NCBI GenBank assembly: GCA_964568075.1
Contig: CAZMOM010000026.1
Span: 1-47,320 of the forward strand
Direction of reading: 5' to 3'
Source of the DNA: MnTg04 sp964568075
Lineage (GTDB): Bacteria; Pseudomonadota; Gammaproteobacteria; Steroidobacterales; MnTg04
Length of the DNA: 47,320 nucleotides
The notes under the pieces are model-generated. The model was not told where the DNA came from. It worked only from the letters and a program-made list of their open reading frames with translations, and made no database searches. This document shows positions 1 to 8,229 of this stretch, piece by piece; within the stretch, counting starts at the first letter, position 1; the number at the start of each line of letters is the position of its first letter. The position numbers and the translations under genes are program-made.

Positions 1-106
1 CTCGCCGGAAAGGATGATTATATCAACCACAGAGTTTTCACACAGCCTCGGCCAGGAGCGGACGTTCGGCGCTCTTCATCTTACTGCTGCCGACTCTCTG
101 ATTCAG

Positions 107-2173
107 CTATGGTGACGAAGCTTCATTTTCGAGGATGATTCTTTCCACTTCGCTAAACCAGTTGGTCACTACGCGGATGGAGCTTGCAATGTTTTCGCCT
201 CTGATCACGAGTGCGCGTTGACCATCTGGGTGCACGTCATATGATCGATTATTAATGTTTTCAAACTCGCCTTCGAAGAAGACTTCAGGCTCACCAATTT
301 GTACCTCGGGCCATGTTTCAACGGGTACGGCCATTATCCGTTGCCCGCTACGGTAGTAGACCTTGCTGCCATCTCGGCTCCATCGAGGCTCCTCAGCACC
401 ACCCACTCGTGAAATCTGATAGCGCCTTCCGGTCGGAGGCAGTGGTTGTAGATAATTCTGGTATACCCCGCTCTCTGCTGATGTATAAACCACAGCCCGG
501 CCATCAGGCGAAACGGCAGTTCCCCAGTTGACGTCGCCAATGGTTGGAATGGATGTCTCGCTGTTGTCAATGAGATCAATCACTGACACTCCGGCTTCTC
601 CGAAGATGCCCAGATATCGGCCATCGAGAGAAACCGACGATGCTAGTGTGTTCGTGTAGTCGGCCGGCAGGAGCGGGTCGCCACTTGTTCCTAAGTCGAG
701 AAATTGGCGATACGGTATGGTTCGAGTTCCTTCCGTCTTGTGGTAGATGAGGCTTTCTCCATCGGGCATCCAAAAGAGAGGACTAGAATTCTGGCCATCG
801 ATGGTCAATTTTCTTGGCTGGTCTCTTGCAAAATTATAAACCCAAATATCCGAGGCTCCAGCCGCGTGTTCGAGAACGGCTAACCGTTGCCCGTCAGGTG
901 AAATTTCGAAACTTCCCCGTTTCCGAACAGGTAGATCTATTGCCTGGCTGCCCGTTCCACTTGTCCAATGGAAGGGATTCGATCCAGCGGATGTTCCGGA
1001 TACATACAATAGCGTTCCGTTCTCCGATACTGACCACTGCCCCACACCATATATCTCAACTCGCAGGTCGGTGAGCACTGGCACAGCCACGCTGCCAAGT
1101 ACGAGCGTCAGTGGATCGAAACGCGTGGCGTGTAGGTTGTTTCCTTCCGTATAAAAGAGAAACCCGTTAGCGTAGCGAGCCTCTTCACCTGTGACCGGCA
1201 AGATTTCGACTTCGCGGGTTTTCGTATCTAACACCGCAATCCACGATTGATCGCCAATGCCAAACGCCAAGAGGATATCGGAACCCCCCGGTAAGATGTT
1301 TGGAAAACTGGCGTACAACTCGTCGTCGTAGAGGATTTCAACGTCACCGCCCTGAGCGGGGATTCGCACTAATTTCCCGCCCTCGTCCGTAGCCACGATG
1401 ATCTGATCATCTTCTCTCCACACGCCGCCGTTGGGGTTGGTTGCCTCGCCTACGATCACGGAGCCACCGCCATCGATCCGAACCTTCCTAAGTTCGTTTT
1501 TAACGAAAAATCCAACCCACGCACTGTTAGGCGAGAAAAACGGGCCGTAACCGTTCTCCGTCCCGGGAAGGGCTCGGGCGTCATGTCCATCCAGTTCGCG
1601 CAGATACAGCTGGTACGAACCATCGTGATCTCCCACGTAGACAATCTTTGTTCCATCCGGCGATATCGCGAAGGCTCGGCGCCCGATTCCCAGCTCTGCC
1701 GCGCCAATAAGAGCTAAGGGTGCCTCCGTCGGAAATGTCAAGCCAAAGTGGTAGGAATAAGTAGATTCATCACTGCGGTTCTCAACTCGTTGCTCGACCT
1801 CGCTTGCTACCTCTTTAGGCGGTGCGACGTCCAAGATTTGAAGCCAAACTGCAGCAATAAACGCAGCGGCCAATACGCCCACAATGGCGTAGTGCGACTG
1901 GCGCCCCGTCGATCTCGTATCAGACCGGTCCGGATCGACTTCCTTTGTCTTCCTCAACCCCGCTGGAGTCATCTCGTAGGCCCATGCGAGGATCACTGCC
2001 AGAGGAAGACCCAAAACAAGGAAGACCACGAATATCTGGAGGACCCAGTCGGGAGCACCAAAGGTTTCCGTGGCAAACTCAGCGACCTGGGCCAAAAGCC
2101 ATCCAACGATGACATAGGCCAGCGCCACTTTGACGACGTTGCGTCGTTTCAACTCCTCCCAGACTGAAGCCAC
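107..2173 (-). CDS. Membrane-anchored PD40 beta-propeller protein
   Basis: Likely a membrane protein with a sensory or scaffolding beta-propeller; the substrate or partner is unknown. Three hydrophobic segments lie near residues 13-32, 44-65 and 95-113, and the second is followed by AWAYEMTPAGLRKT. The remaining roughly 550 residues contain repeated SPDG-type blades (FAISPDGTK, FEISPDGQR, WMPDGES, VSPDGRA, WSRDGSK), which are PD40/TolB-like WD40-related repeats. I chose GTG at 2173 because a GGGGAGG ribosome site lies just upstream; a TTG 27 bases further out gives a 697-residue form. The N-terminal membrane module recurs in the TPR protein at 4532-6346 with a different C-terminal half. No operon partner is visible. 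Relatives carry an output domain in front of the propeller, but I see none here, so a regulatory role is inference. Confidence 0.8.
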   Translation of the reverse strand: MASVWEELKRRNVVKVALAYVIVGWLLAQVAEFATETFGAPDWVLQIFVVFLVLGLPLAVILAWAYEMTPAGLRKTKEVDPDRSDTRSTGRQSHYAIVGVLAAAFIAAVWLQILDVAPPKEVASEVEQRVENRSDESTYSYHFGLTFPTEAPLALIGAAELGIGRRAFAISPDGTKIVYVGDHDGSYQLYLRELDGHDARALPGTENGYGPFFSPNSAWVGFFVKNELRKVRIDGGGSVIVGEATNPNGGVWREDDQIIVATDEGGKLVRIPAQGGDVEILYDDELYASFPNILPGGSDILLAFGIGDQSWIAVLDTKTREVEILPVTGEEARYANGFLFYTEGNNLHATRFDPLTLVLGSVAVPVLTDLRVEIYGVGQWSVSENGTLLYVSGTSAGSNPFHWTSGTGSQAIDLPVRKRGSFEISPDGQRLAVLEHAAGASDIWVYNFARDQPRKLTIDGQNSSPLFWMPDGESLIYHKTEGTRTIPYRQFLDLGTSGDPLLPADYTNTLASSVSLDGRYLGIFGEAGVSVIDLIDNSETSIPTIGDVNWGTAVSPDGRAVVYTSAESGVYQNYLQPLPPTGRRYQISRVGGAEEPRWSRDGSKVYYRSGQRIMAVPVETWPEVQIGEPEVFFEGEFENINNRSYDVHPDGQRALVIRGENIASSIRVVTNWFSEVERIILENEASSP

Positions 2174-2300
2174 GCCCCTCCCCAGATATACACGATTCAA
2201 AGTTATGCGCGATTCTACCTAGATTGTGGCCCTCGAAGGCCCAAAATTGGATGAAATCTCACCAAATTGTGTTCGAAGTCGGTCCGCTGGAGAAAAATTC

Positions 2301-2320
2301 TTAATGTCCGCTTTCGGCTG
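2301..2320. repeat. Family C repeat, half copy
   Basis: This is one arm (AATGTCCGCTTTCGG) of the AATGTCCGCT palindrome seen intact around 17500 and in variants at 13320 and 13379. It lies upstream of the PD40 gene. Other single arms occur near 49-74, 4343-4360, 4405-4430, 12757-12780 and 13441-13470. Confidence 0.5.
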
Positions 2321-2325
2321 CCATC

Positions 2326-2454
2326 TCAACCGGCCGATGCAACGCAAGAACTAAGCCTCTCTGCAGGTGTTTCGAACTCCAAGGTCTTGCGTGGTCGTTC
2401 GTTGAGCTGATGTGCCACTGAGTCATTGAAAAATATGGCGTCCCCAGTACGATC
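2326..2454 (-). pseudogene. IS30-type transposase C-terminal remnant
   Basis: The minus strand encodes FFNDSVAHQLNERPRKTL followed by EFETPAERL before a stop at 2326. This matches the C-terminal signature of IS30-family transposases (LNxRPRKTLGxxTPAE). Everything upstream in the gene, including the DDE catalytic residues, is missing: the reading frame runs straight into a 91-bp palindromic repeat at 2455. It is a dead fragment. Identification rests on this short but characteristic motif. Confidence 0.7.
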
Positions 2455-2545
2455 GTGCCGGTGATCACTTATTGACTCGGACTGTCGCAGGCGATTAATC
2501 GTCTGCGGAATCAGCTTAACTAAGTGAATACGTGAACACCGGCAC
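2455..2545. repeat. Family A 91-bp hairpin repeat, copy 1
   Basis: The ends are GTGCCGGTGATCAC and GTGAACACCGGCAC, which pair. Inside, TGACTC pairs with a diverged GAATCA. Copies 2 (3637) and 3 (6361) are the same length and orientation and differ by a few substitutions. The left edge truncates the IS30 remnant and the right edge truncates a small ORF, so the repeat appears to have inserted into mobile-element debris. Confidence 0.85.
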
Positions 2546-2668
2546 CTAATTGTCTTCGGTTTGAATAGCCGGTTCGCAAGCAACAAGGTGCTCATCGCTG
2601 GTCACATCCATCAGCTCCTCACGGATCTTCTCTCGACCTGTTAATTTGACAACGTTATGCTTACGCAT
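2546..2668 (-). pseudogene. Truncated 39-codon ORF with intact start, probably mobile-element debris
   Basis: The ORF begins MRKHNVVKLTGREKIREEL and has a GAGGAG ribosome site 9 bases before the ATG. It ends at a TAG whose position is exactly the junction with the family A repeat. The KLTGRE start is reminiscent of IS256/mutator-type transposase N-termini, but the match is too short to rely on. It is in a different frame from the IS30 fragment on the other side of the repeat, so the two need not be one gene. Confidence 0.4.
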
Positions 2669-2807
2669 AGTGGCGTATCTCCTCAGTTGAATGGATTGCT
2701 TCGTAATAACCATGTCAGCCAGATACGCCGCCCTTTTTTCATTTCAGCCTTAGACTACTTTCTAGCATAGCGACTCAATTTTTAGACAAAACGCGGAGGC
2801 ATTTAAT

Positions 2808-3536
2808 ATGCGTGGGCAAATTCTGCGACTTGGCAAGAAAATTATCAAACGCCTTCTCAGTATGGGCCGACCAGATAAACAGATTAAGAAAATATACGAA
2901 GAAAGCGAATACTTGGAGGCATATAGCCAACATACTGATCTTCGTGTTGCAGCAGATCCTGAGTTAGCTGTCGGAGGAATGTGGCAAGAAATTGGGCAGC
3001 TTCAGTTCGAATTTCTGACTAACAAGGGCCTACAACCTCATCACAAAATGTTAGACATTGGCTGTGGCACTCTTCGAGGAGGACGATACTTTATCAAGTA
3101 CTTAAACACAGATAACTACTATGGCATAGATATCTCGCCCAAGGCTATCGCGTCTGCTAAACAACTCGTTCAACAGGAGGGACTCTCAAAGAAAAGCCCT
3201 CAATTACTCCTCAGCCAAATGAAGGATCTGAAATTCCGGGAATTCTCTGGTGAGACATTCGATTATTTTCTTGCTCAGTCAGTGTTTACACATCTGAAAC
3301 CCGAACATATCAAAGAGTGCTTTGAGAATATTGTCCACATTATGCACGAAAATTCAGTTTTCTATTTTACCTACAAAAAGGAAAAAGAATATAGACAGAC
3401 CGGCTACAAAGATTTCAGGTATCCTTTTTCGTTTTTTAATTCCTTGGCAGATCAATATGGGTTCAAATTGCAGGACTATTCGAAAGAGTACAATCATCCT
3501 GGAGGGCAACTTATGGTCGAACTTATGAAAGAATAG
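2808..3536 (+). CDS. Class I SAM-dependent methyltransferase
   Basis: A 242-residue protein with the S-adenosylmethionine-binding motif I LDIGCGTLRGG at about residues 82-92, followed by an acidic strand end (YYGIDIS, about 104-110) that would contact the ribose, and a downstream FDYFLAQSVFTHL motif. The fold is therefore a Rossmann-type methyltransferase; the substrate is not evident. The basic N-terminus (GKKIIKRLL) and the family resemble glycan-locus methyltransferases. A CGGAGG site precedes the ATG. The gene is clearly AT-richer than its neighbours and lies between two direct copies of the family A repeat (2455-2545 and 3637-3727), next to transposase debris, so it looks acquired. No operon partner is present. 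Confidence 0.85.
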   Translation: MRGQILRLGKKIIKRLLSMGRPDKQIKKIYEESEYLEAYSQHTDLRVAADPELAVGGMWQEIGQLQFEFLTNKGLQPHHKMLDIGCGTLRGGRYFIKYLNTDNYYGIDISPKAIASAKQLVQQEGLSKKSPQLLLSQMKDLKFREFSGETFDYFLAQSVFTHLKPEHIKECFENIVHIMHENSVFYFTYKKEKEYRQTGYKDFRYPFSFFNSLADQYGFKLQDYSKEYNHPGGQLMVELMKE

Positions 3537-3636
3537 ATGGCGTGATTACAACCAGGCCTCAGGCAGCTGACGCGTCCACGTCGTTCAGCAATACAATGAC
3601 TCAAACTGTCGCACGGTTTTTGTGCAAGGTACGATC

Positions 3637-3727
3637 GTGCCGGTGTTCACTTATTGACTCGGACTATCGCGGGCGATTAGCCGTCTGCGGAGTCAGCTTA
3701 ACTAAGTGAATACGTGAACACCGGCAC
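3637..3727. repeat. Family A 91-bp hairpin repeat, copy 2
   Basis: The termini GTGCCGGTGTTCAC and GTGAACACCGGCAC are perfectly complementary (14 bp). The interior holds TGACTC/GAGTCA and ATCGC/GCGAT sub-stems. It is in the same orientation as copy 1 and shares the preceding TACGATC with it. It lies between the methyltransferase and the lipoprotein gene. Confidence 0.9.
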
Positions 3728-3769
3728 CTATTGGGGTCAAAAGCAGACGTGCCAGCCCCCGCATTGATA

Positions 3770-4138
3770 TCAATATCTGAAACCTCCGCCAGTCGAAACT
3801 AATAACGCGGCCAGAATAATGCCGATTCCGGCAACCAGGCCCAAACTTTTAACCATACTGGTCTGACTGACCTGAACCTGGCGAATGTCAGAATATGCGA
3901 CGAACACGCCATCGCCGCTTATTCCTTCATCGGAAACAGCGCTTACTTTGAATGTGACATCAGTGTCGTCATTTCGCATTATTTTGATTTTGTCACCCAC
4001 CTCTATTTGACTTGCAAGTGACTGGGCATCGGTTGCGGGCAGAGGCCGCATTGCGGTGCATCCGACAGTAAACGCAATCAGAATCAGATTGATAATGAGC
4101 TTATTGACCATTAGGCGGCCGGTGGTATTTACCATCAT
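3770..4138 (-). CDS. Small predicted lipoprotein
   Basis: The protein starts MMVNTTGRLMVNKLIINL and has a hydrophobic segment ending in a lipobox-like AFTVGC, so the mature protein would begin at that Cys and be lipid-anchored. The middle (EVGDKIKIMRNDDTDVTFKV, then SAVSDEGISGDGV) looks like a small beta-barrel. A second hydrophobic stretch (LGLVAGIGIILAALLVS) lies close to the C-terminus. I chose the ATG at 4138 because GGGAG is about 7 bases upstream; an upstream ATG at 4156 is also in frame. I do not recognise the family. There is no co-directional neighbour. Confidence 0.7.
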   Translation of the reverse strand: MMVNTTGRLMVNKLIINLILIAFTVGCTAMRPLPATDAQSLASQIEVGDKIKIMRNDDTDVTFKVSAVSDEGISGDGVFVAYSDIRQVQVSQTSMVKSLGLVAGIGIILAALLVSTGGGFRY

Positions 4139-4156
4139 TGCAGATCTCCCGTACAT

Positions 4157-4528
4157 TGCGACTCGCCGGTCTGTGGCCGCTTCGAGAGGTCGTCCGTGAC
4201 TTCTCGGAGGAAGCGCGGTCCCGTGGCTTTCCGTCTCCGTCTTGCGACGAGTTTGGCTTTGTGCTTGTCAACTCTTAAGTGTAGTAGAGGATTGGCCAGA
4301 CTGCCTGGCAGTTAATTGATTTGGGACATATTCGAGCGACGGGAATGTCCGCGTTGGGTCGTCAGCAGAAATATCGCCAGGAGCAGCGGTTTTCAGCCTC
4401 CGATTATCTGCTTTCGGCCAGGAGTGGACATCGGCGGTCGGTCACCGATCTGCCATCCAGCCCTGTCTCTCGCCTGCTTCTTCTTGCAGTCAATACTTCA
4501 TGGTGGTGTTGTCATGCACTAGACTAGT
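4157..4528. other. Intergenic region with repeat arms only
   Basis: No convincing gene. It contains fragments of the family C palindrome (GGAATGTCCGCGTTGGGTCG around 4342-4361, and CTTTCGGCCAGGAGTGGACA around 4411). Short overlapping ORFs here have no ribosome site or recognisable product. Confidence 0.5.
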
Positions 4529-4531
4529 GTG

Positions 4532-6346
4532 ATGACTCGACTTCAACAGCTGGTCGCGGAACTGCGACGTAGAAGGATCTTTCGGGCGGCAGGAATTTTC
4601 ATTGTTGCTGGCTGGGTAGCTGTGCAAGTGGCAAGCCTGGTATTCCCGGCCGTTAACGTGCCTGATGCAGCGTTACGCTATGTCTGGATCGCGGTGATTT
4701 TATTATTTCCATTGGTCATCGTCTTCGCGTGGTTTTACGATCTCACGCCCGCAGGGCTGGTGCGCACGCCGCCCGCGCATGTATCGGAAGATTTTGAATT
4801 GTCGTTGCGCAGGGCTGACTACCTCATTCTCAGTGCGCTGGCGATGGTTGGTATTGCCATCACCTGGCAGCTCACCGAGAGTATTCGTGACACTGAACCC
4901 GGCACTACATTTGAGTACCGGGTCAAAGACATACATCCAAACTCAATTGCGGTGCTTCCGCTCGAAAACTTATCCGGAGATCCGGAGCAACAGTACTTCG
5001 TCTCGGGAATGCAGGATGCGTTGATCGCCGGCTTATCTCGCATCAGCGCACTGAAGGTAACTTCCAAGACATCCACGATGCAATACCAAGATACAGTTTT
5101 GGCGATACCAAGGATTGCAGCACAGTTGGGTGTGGCCAAACTGATCGAGGGAACGATCTATAAAGTAGATGATCGGGTACGTATTACTGTAAAGCTGGTC
5201 GATGCCAGAGCGGACGAGCATATCTGGACGGAGACGTTCGAGAACGATGTCAAGGATGTAATGATGCTGCAAAACGAAGTCGCCCTGGCTATCGCGCAGC
5301 AAGTCGAAGTTACCATTACGCCAGTTGAAAAAGCTCAGATGAGGAGCGCCAAAAGCGTCAACCCTGCTGCGTACGAAGCGTTTCTGAAAGGCCAGTTTCA
5401 TGTTGAACGCTTCACGCCACAGGACATGATGCTTGCGGCACAGTATTACCAGCAAGCCTTGAACATTGATCCCGATTACCCGTTGGCGCATTGGGGGCTG
5501 TCCAAATTGTGCGGGTTTCAGGCCCAGGTTGGTCTGATCACGCCGGAGGAAGCACAGGCACGGTGCCTGCCACCGATCGAGAAGGCGCTGGCTCTCGACG
5601 ATTCCTTACCTGAAGCCCATATGGGTTATGCCTCTCACATGACATGGCAACAGTTCAACTGGCGGGCAGCGGGGGCCGCGTTCGAGCGGGCGATCGAACT
5701 GAATCCCAGTTATGCCGAAGCACACATGTTCTATTCTCAATACCTGACATTGATTGGCCGTGGTGAAGAAGGTTCGAAACACATTCGAATGGCGCTGGAA
5801 CTGGACCCGTTGAATCCGTTTGTTCATGGGCTGTATGGTGCGCAACTATTGATGATCGATGATCCTCAGGGAGCCATCAGGGTGCTGGAAGAGGTCATGG
5901 CGTCCACACCCGGGTTTGGTTTTGGCTACCACACTACCTGGGTTGCTTATCACGTGCTGGGTGAAAAAGACAAAGCGATCGCCGCTGCCGCTAATGACTT
6001 TCGCATCACCCGAGGTGATCCAACCGGGGCGCTGGCTCTTGAAGAGGCGTATGTCGGCGGGGACTACTCCGGGGCACTACTGCACGCGGCGGAGGTCCTT
6101 GCCGAGCGTTCAAAAACCGTCCACGTGTCACCGATGACCATTGGGACGCTTTATGAGCAGGCCGGACACGTAGAGAAAGCCGTCGACTGGTTCGAAATTG
6201 CTTATCGGAAGCGCGATCCTGATGCGCCGTTTATGGGCGTCATGACCAAGTCGCCCTCACTACACTCAAGCCCGCGCTTCATTAAACTGTTGAGAGAGAT
6301 GAAGCTCGACTACTGGGCTGATAAATACTCGCAGCCCGAAGTGTAA
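4532..6346 (+). CDS. Membrane-anchored TolB-N-like/TPR protein
   Basis: This belongs to the 'adenylate cyclase-like' TPR proteins in which a membrane module and a FlgO/TolB-N-type domain precede TPRs, without a cyclase domain here. Hydrophobic segments lie near residues 20-40, 51-70 and 97-115. The second is followed by AWFYDLTPAGLVRT, nearly the same as in the PD40 protein at 107-2173. Residues about 138-260 form the NSIAVLPLENLSGDPEQQYF domain. About 275-600 are TPR helices (PAAYEAFLKGQ, DPDYPLAHWGL, NPSYAEAHMFYSQY). The likely location is the inner membrane with the repeats on one face; the role is probably protein interaction. A GTG one codon earlier is an alternative start. The final codons precede a family A repeat by only 14 bases. 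Confidence 0.85.
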   Translation: MTRLQQLVAELRRRRIFRAAGIFIVAGWVAVQVASLVFPAVNVPDAALRYVWIAVILLFPLVIVFAWFYDLTPAGLVRTPPAHVSEDFELSLRRADYLILSALAMVGIAITWQLTESIRDTEPGTTFEYRVKDIHPNSIAVLPLENLSGDPEQQYFVSGMQDALIAGLSRISALKVTSKTSTMQYQDTVLAIPRIAAQLGVAKLIEGTIYKVDDRVRITVKLVDARADEHIWTETFENDVKDVMMLQNEVALAIAQQVEVTITPVEKAQMRSAKSVNPAAYEAFLKGQFHVERFTPQDMMLAAQYYQQALNIDPDYPLAHWGLSKLCGFQAQVGLITPEEAQARCLPPIEKALALDDSLPEAHMGYASHMTWQQFNWRAAGAAFERAIELNPSYAEAHMFYSQYLTLIGRGEEGSKHIRMALELDPLNPFVHGLYGAQLLMIDDPQGAIRVLEEVMASTPGFGFGYHTTWVAYHVLGEKDKAIAAAANDFRITRGDPTGALALEEAYVGGDYSGALLHAAEVLAERSKTVHVSPMTIGTLYEQAGHVEKAVDWFEIAYRKRDPDAPFMGVMTKSPSLHSSPRFIKLLREMKLDYWADKYSQPEV

Positions 6347-6360
6347 ATATAGCGACAATC

Positions 6361-6480
6361 GTGCCGGTGTTCACTTATTGAATCGGACTATCGCGGGCGA
6401 TTAGCCGTCTGCGGAGTCAGCATCAATAAGTGAATACGTGAACACCGGCACCTATTGCTGCGTGAACACCGGCACCTATT
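6361..6480. repeat. Family A repeat, copy 3 plus a duplicated half-end
   Basis: A full 91-bp copy (6361-6451) is followed by a second right end, so that GTGAACACCGGCACCTATTG occurs twice in tandem. Orientation is as in copies 1 and 2. It begins immediately after the TPR gene's stop. Confidence 0.9.
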
Positions 6481-7662
6481 GCTGTAAAGCATAACGTAAC
6501 GGTCAACGCCTGCCATCCCGGTGACGTCAAGTCCCGGTTGAGCAAAAACCTGGGATTTGATGGACATGAGTCTCCACAGGAGGGTGCACGAACCCCCGCG
6601 TGGCTCGCTACCGGTCCGATCGGGCAACAGGAGACAGGAAAGTACTTTGAGGACTTGCAAATGAGAAGCTGCCGGTTCGGCGAGGACACCATGGCGGTGA
6701 ATGCTCTTTATGAAGCTTGCCTAGCCTACTGATACCGGAAACGACGGCGCCGGGCGTTGCGGCTCCAGTCGTCAAGGATTACAAGAAAAGGCTGGACTCA
6801 AAGAATACTCTTGCCCATGGCGCTGAGAATCAACTCCAGGGTGCATTCCGCGCCGACGTTCTTGTGATCCAGTGGATAATAGGGGCCGGATACATTTTCG
6901 GTCCCTGAGCCGTTTCTATTGCTCACTAACAAGACTCTCTGAATGTCCGTATATGGACTCCTCCTTTTTGCAAGCAAGCTGTTGATGGCGCACATGGTAC
7001 GACTGCATACGTATATCCGGCCTCTTGAGTTGGCATAGTTTGATGCCGGGCCATAATGGGGCTGAATAAGGCTTGCTAAGGCACGATGACGGCACGATTT
7101 CTCTGACTAGCTCGCCTGCTGCCATAGAGCAGGAGTCGAACCCCCTACGCAGCCGAGACAACAGCCTTCGCGAATCAGCTGCTTAGATCAGATTGCGCTG
7201 TCAGAGCCGATTCCAGTTCGTCACAATAGTCTGGGAGTTCGCCAGCCCAGATTGGCAGTAAGTCCTGGCTATTTCTCCCCATTTGGCAGGCTACTATTGC
7301 TGATAGTTGCAAAAATCTCGCAAGCGACATTTAGTGCGGCGCGAATTTCGGCCGCAGATATTGCCGTAACCTTGGACGCCAAATAGACAAATCAGGTTGT
7401 CGATGTAGGGATCAAACCCGTTGCATCGAATGAATAGCTACCTGTACGGGTAAATCCGATCAAGCTTGGCGGGTGAAAGTCACACCGCAACGTCGGCACT
7501 TTACCTTCTCGACATTGCCTAAGGCGCCGAACCCAAAACTTGTGTCGATGATGTGAAAATCATGCCACCCCAACCAACAAAAGAAACGACCGACTCTAGG
7601 TGGTACTCTTGGCATGGCCTGACTGCCCGGGACACAATGTACACATTGCTACGACCAAGCCG
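6481..7662. other. 1.2-kb gene-poor stretch
   Basis: I see no convincing coding region on either strand: ORFs are short, overlapping and lack ribosome sites or recognisable domains. Two segments look structured. One around 6555-6700 has ACCGGTCCGATCGGGCAACA and a later CGGCGAGGACACC. The other, around 7465-7490, reads GGCGGGTGAAAGTCACACC, which resembles the GGUGAAAGUC box of group II intron RNA 5' regions. No reverse transcriptase ORF is present. The stretch may be decayed mobile RNA or intron sequence. Confidence 0.35.
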
Positions 7663-8229
7663 TTAGCGGATATCTTCATGAATCACCTCTTGCAGCAGAC
7701 GGGTCATCGTCTCCTCCTGGTAACTAATATTCTCGACAATATTTCTCGCGCGCGCGGAGAGGCGCCGATAGCCCCACAGTGATCGCCGTTTAGTCTCGGC
7801 CCACCCCTCCCGCTGGTAATACAGCGGCATGTTGACATCGAAATAGGAAATGCTGTCTGCATCCTTGAGCAGATCGGCGTCTGGATCACAGCCCACCTCG
7901 TGGACCTCCACCAGGCGGCAAGCCTCGTCCACAATATCCCGTGCCACGTTGCAAGCGGTTAGAATCGGGCGCAATAGTTCCGCACTGTGTCGCGCGTGGG
8001 CCGCCTTGAAGGCGTCGTAATCGTCGAAATCCGCTCGTCTCACCTTGCCCGCCTCGATTGCCCGGTCGATGTCATGGGCCAGCGCCGCCAACTGCAGGGC
8101 CTCGCCGGCATCCGGTTCCAGGCGCACAAGCCATTCCAAAGTGTTGTCGGCGTGATGGGGATCTTCCGGCACAGCCGAGCCCGCGATAACCGCACGGATT
8201 TTTTGCTTGGCGCAATCAATATTACCCAT
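7663..8229 (-). CDS. HD-domain phosphohydrolase-like protein (DUF4202-like)
   Basis: A 188-residue helical protein with an ordered HD-superfamily metal-binding pattern: His26 in PHHADNT, His52-Asp53 in LAALAHDIDRA, His78/His81 in AAHARHSAEL, His110 in VEVHEVG, and Asp123 in LLKDADSISYF. This predicts metal-dependent phosphate ester hydrolysis. I chose the ATG at 8229, which overlaps the stop of the upstream cytidylyltransferase gene by 8 bases and implies translational coupling; a TTG at 8238 is also in frame. It is the last gene of the inositol operon (ino1, cytidylyltransferase/phosphotransferase, this gene), so a phospho-inositol substrate is the natural guess. The function is inference from family and context. 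Confidence 0.75.
   Translation of the reverse strand: MGNIDCAKQKIRAVIAGSAVPEDPHHADNTLEWLVRLEPDAGEALQLAALAHDIDRAIEAGKVRRADFDDYDAFKAAHARHSAELLRPILTACNVARDIVDEACRLVEVHEVGCDPDADLLKDADSISYFDVNMPLYYQREGWAETKRRSLWGYRRLSARARNIVENISYQEETMTRLLQEVIHEDIR

Noticed and set aside
2455..6480. Family A repeats as integron attC sites
   Set aside because: No RYYYAAC/GTTRRRY core sites and no integrase in the window.
7125..7160. tRNA-like T-arm (GGGGGTTCGACTCC on the minus strand)
   Set aside because: The stem does not pair properly and no acceptor or anticodon arm is present.
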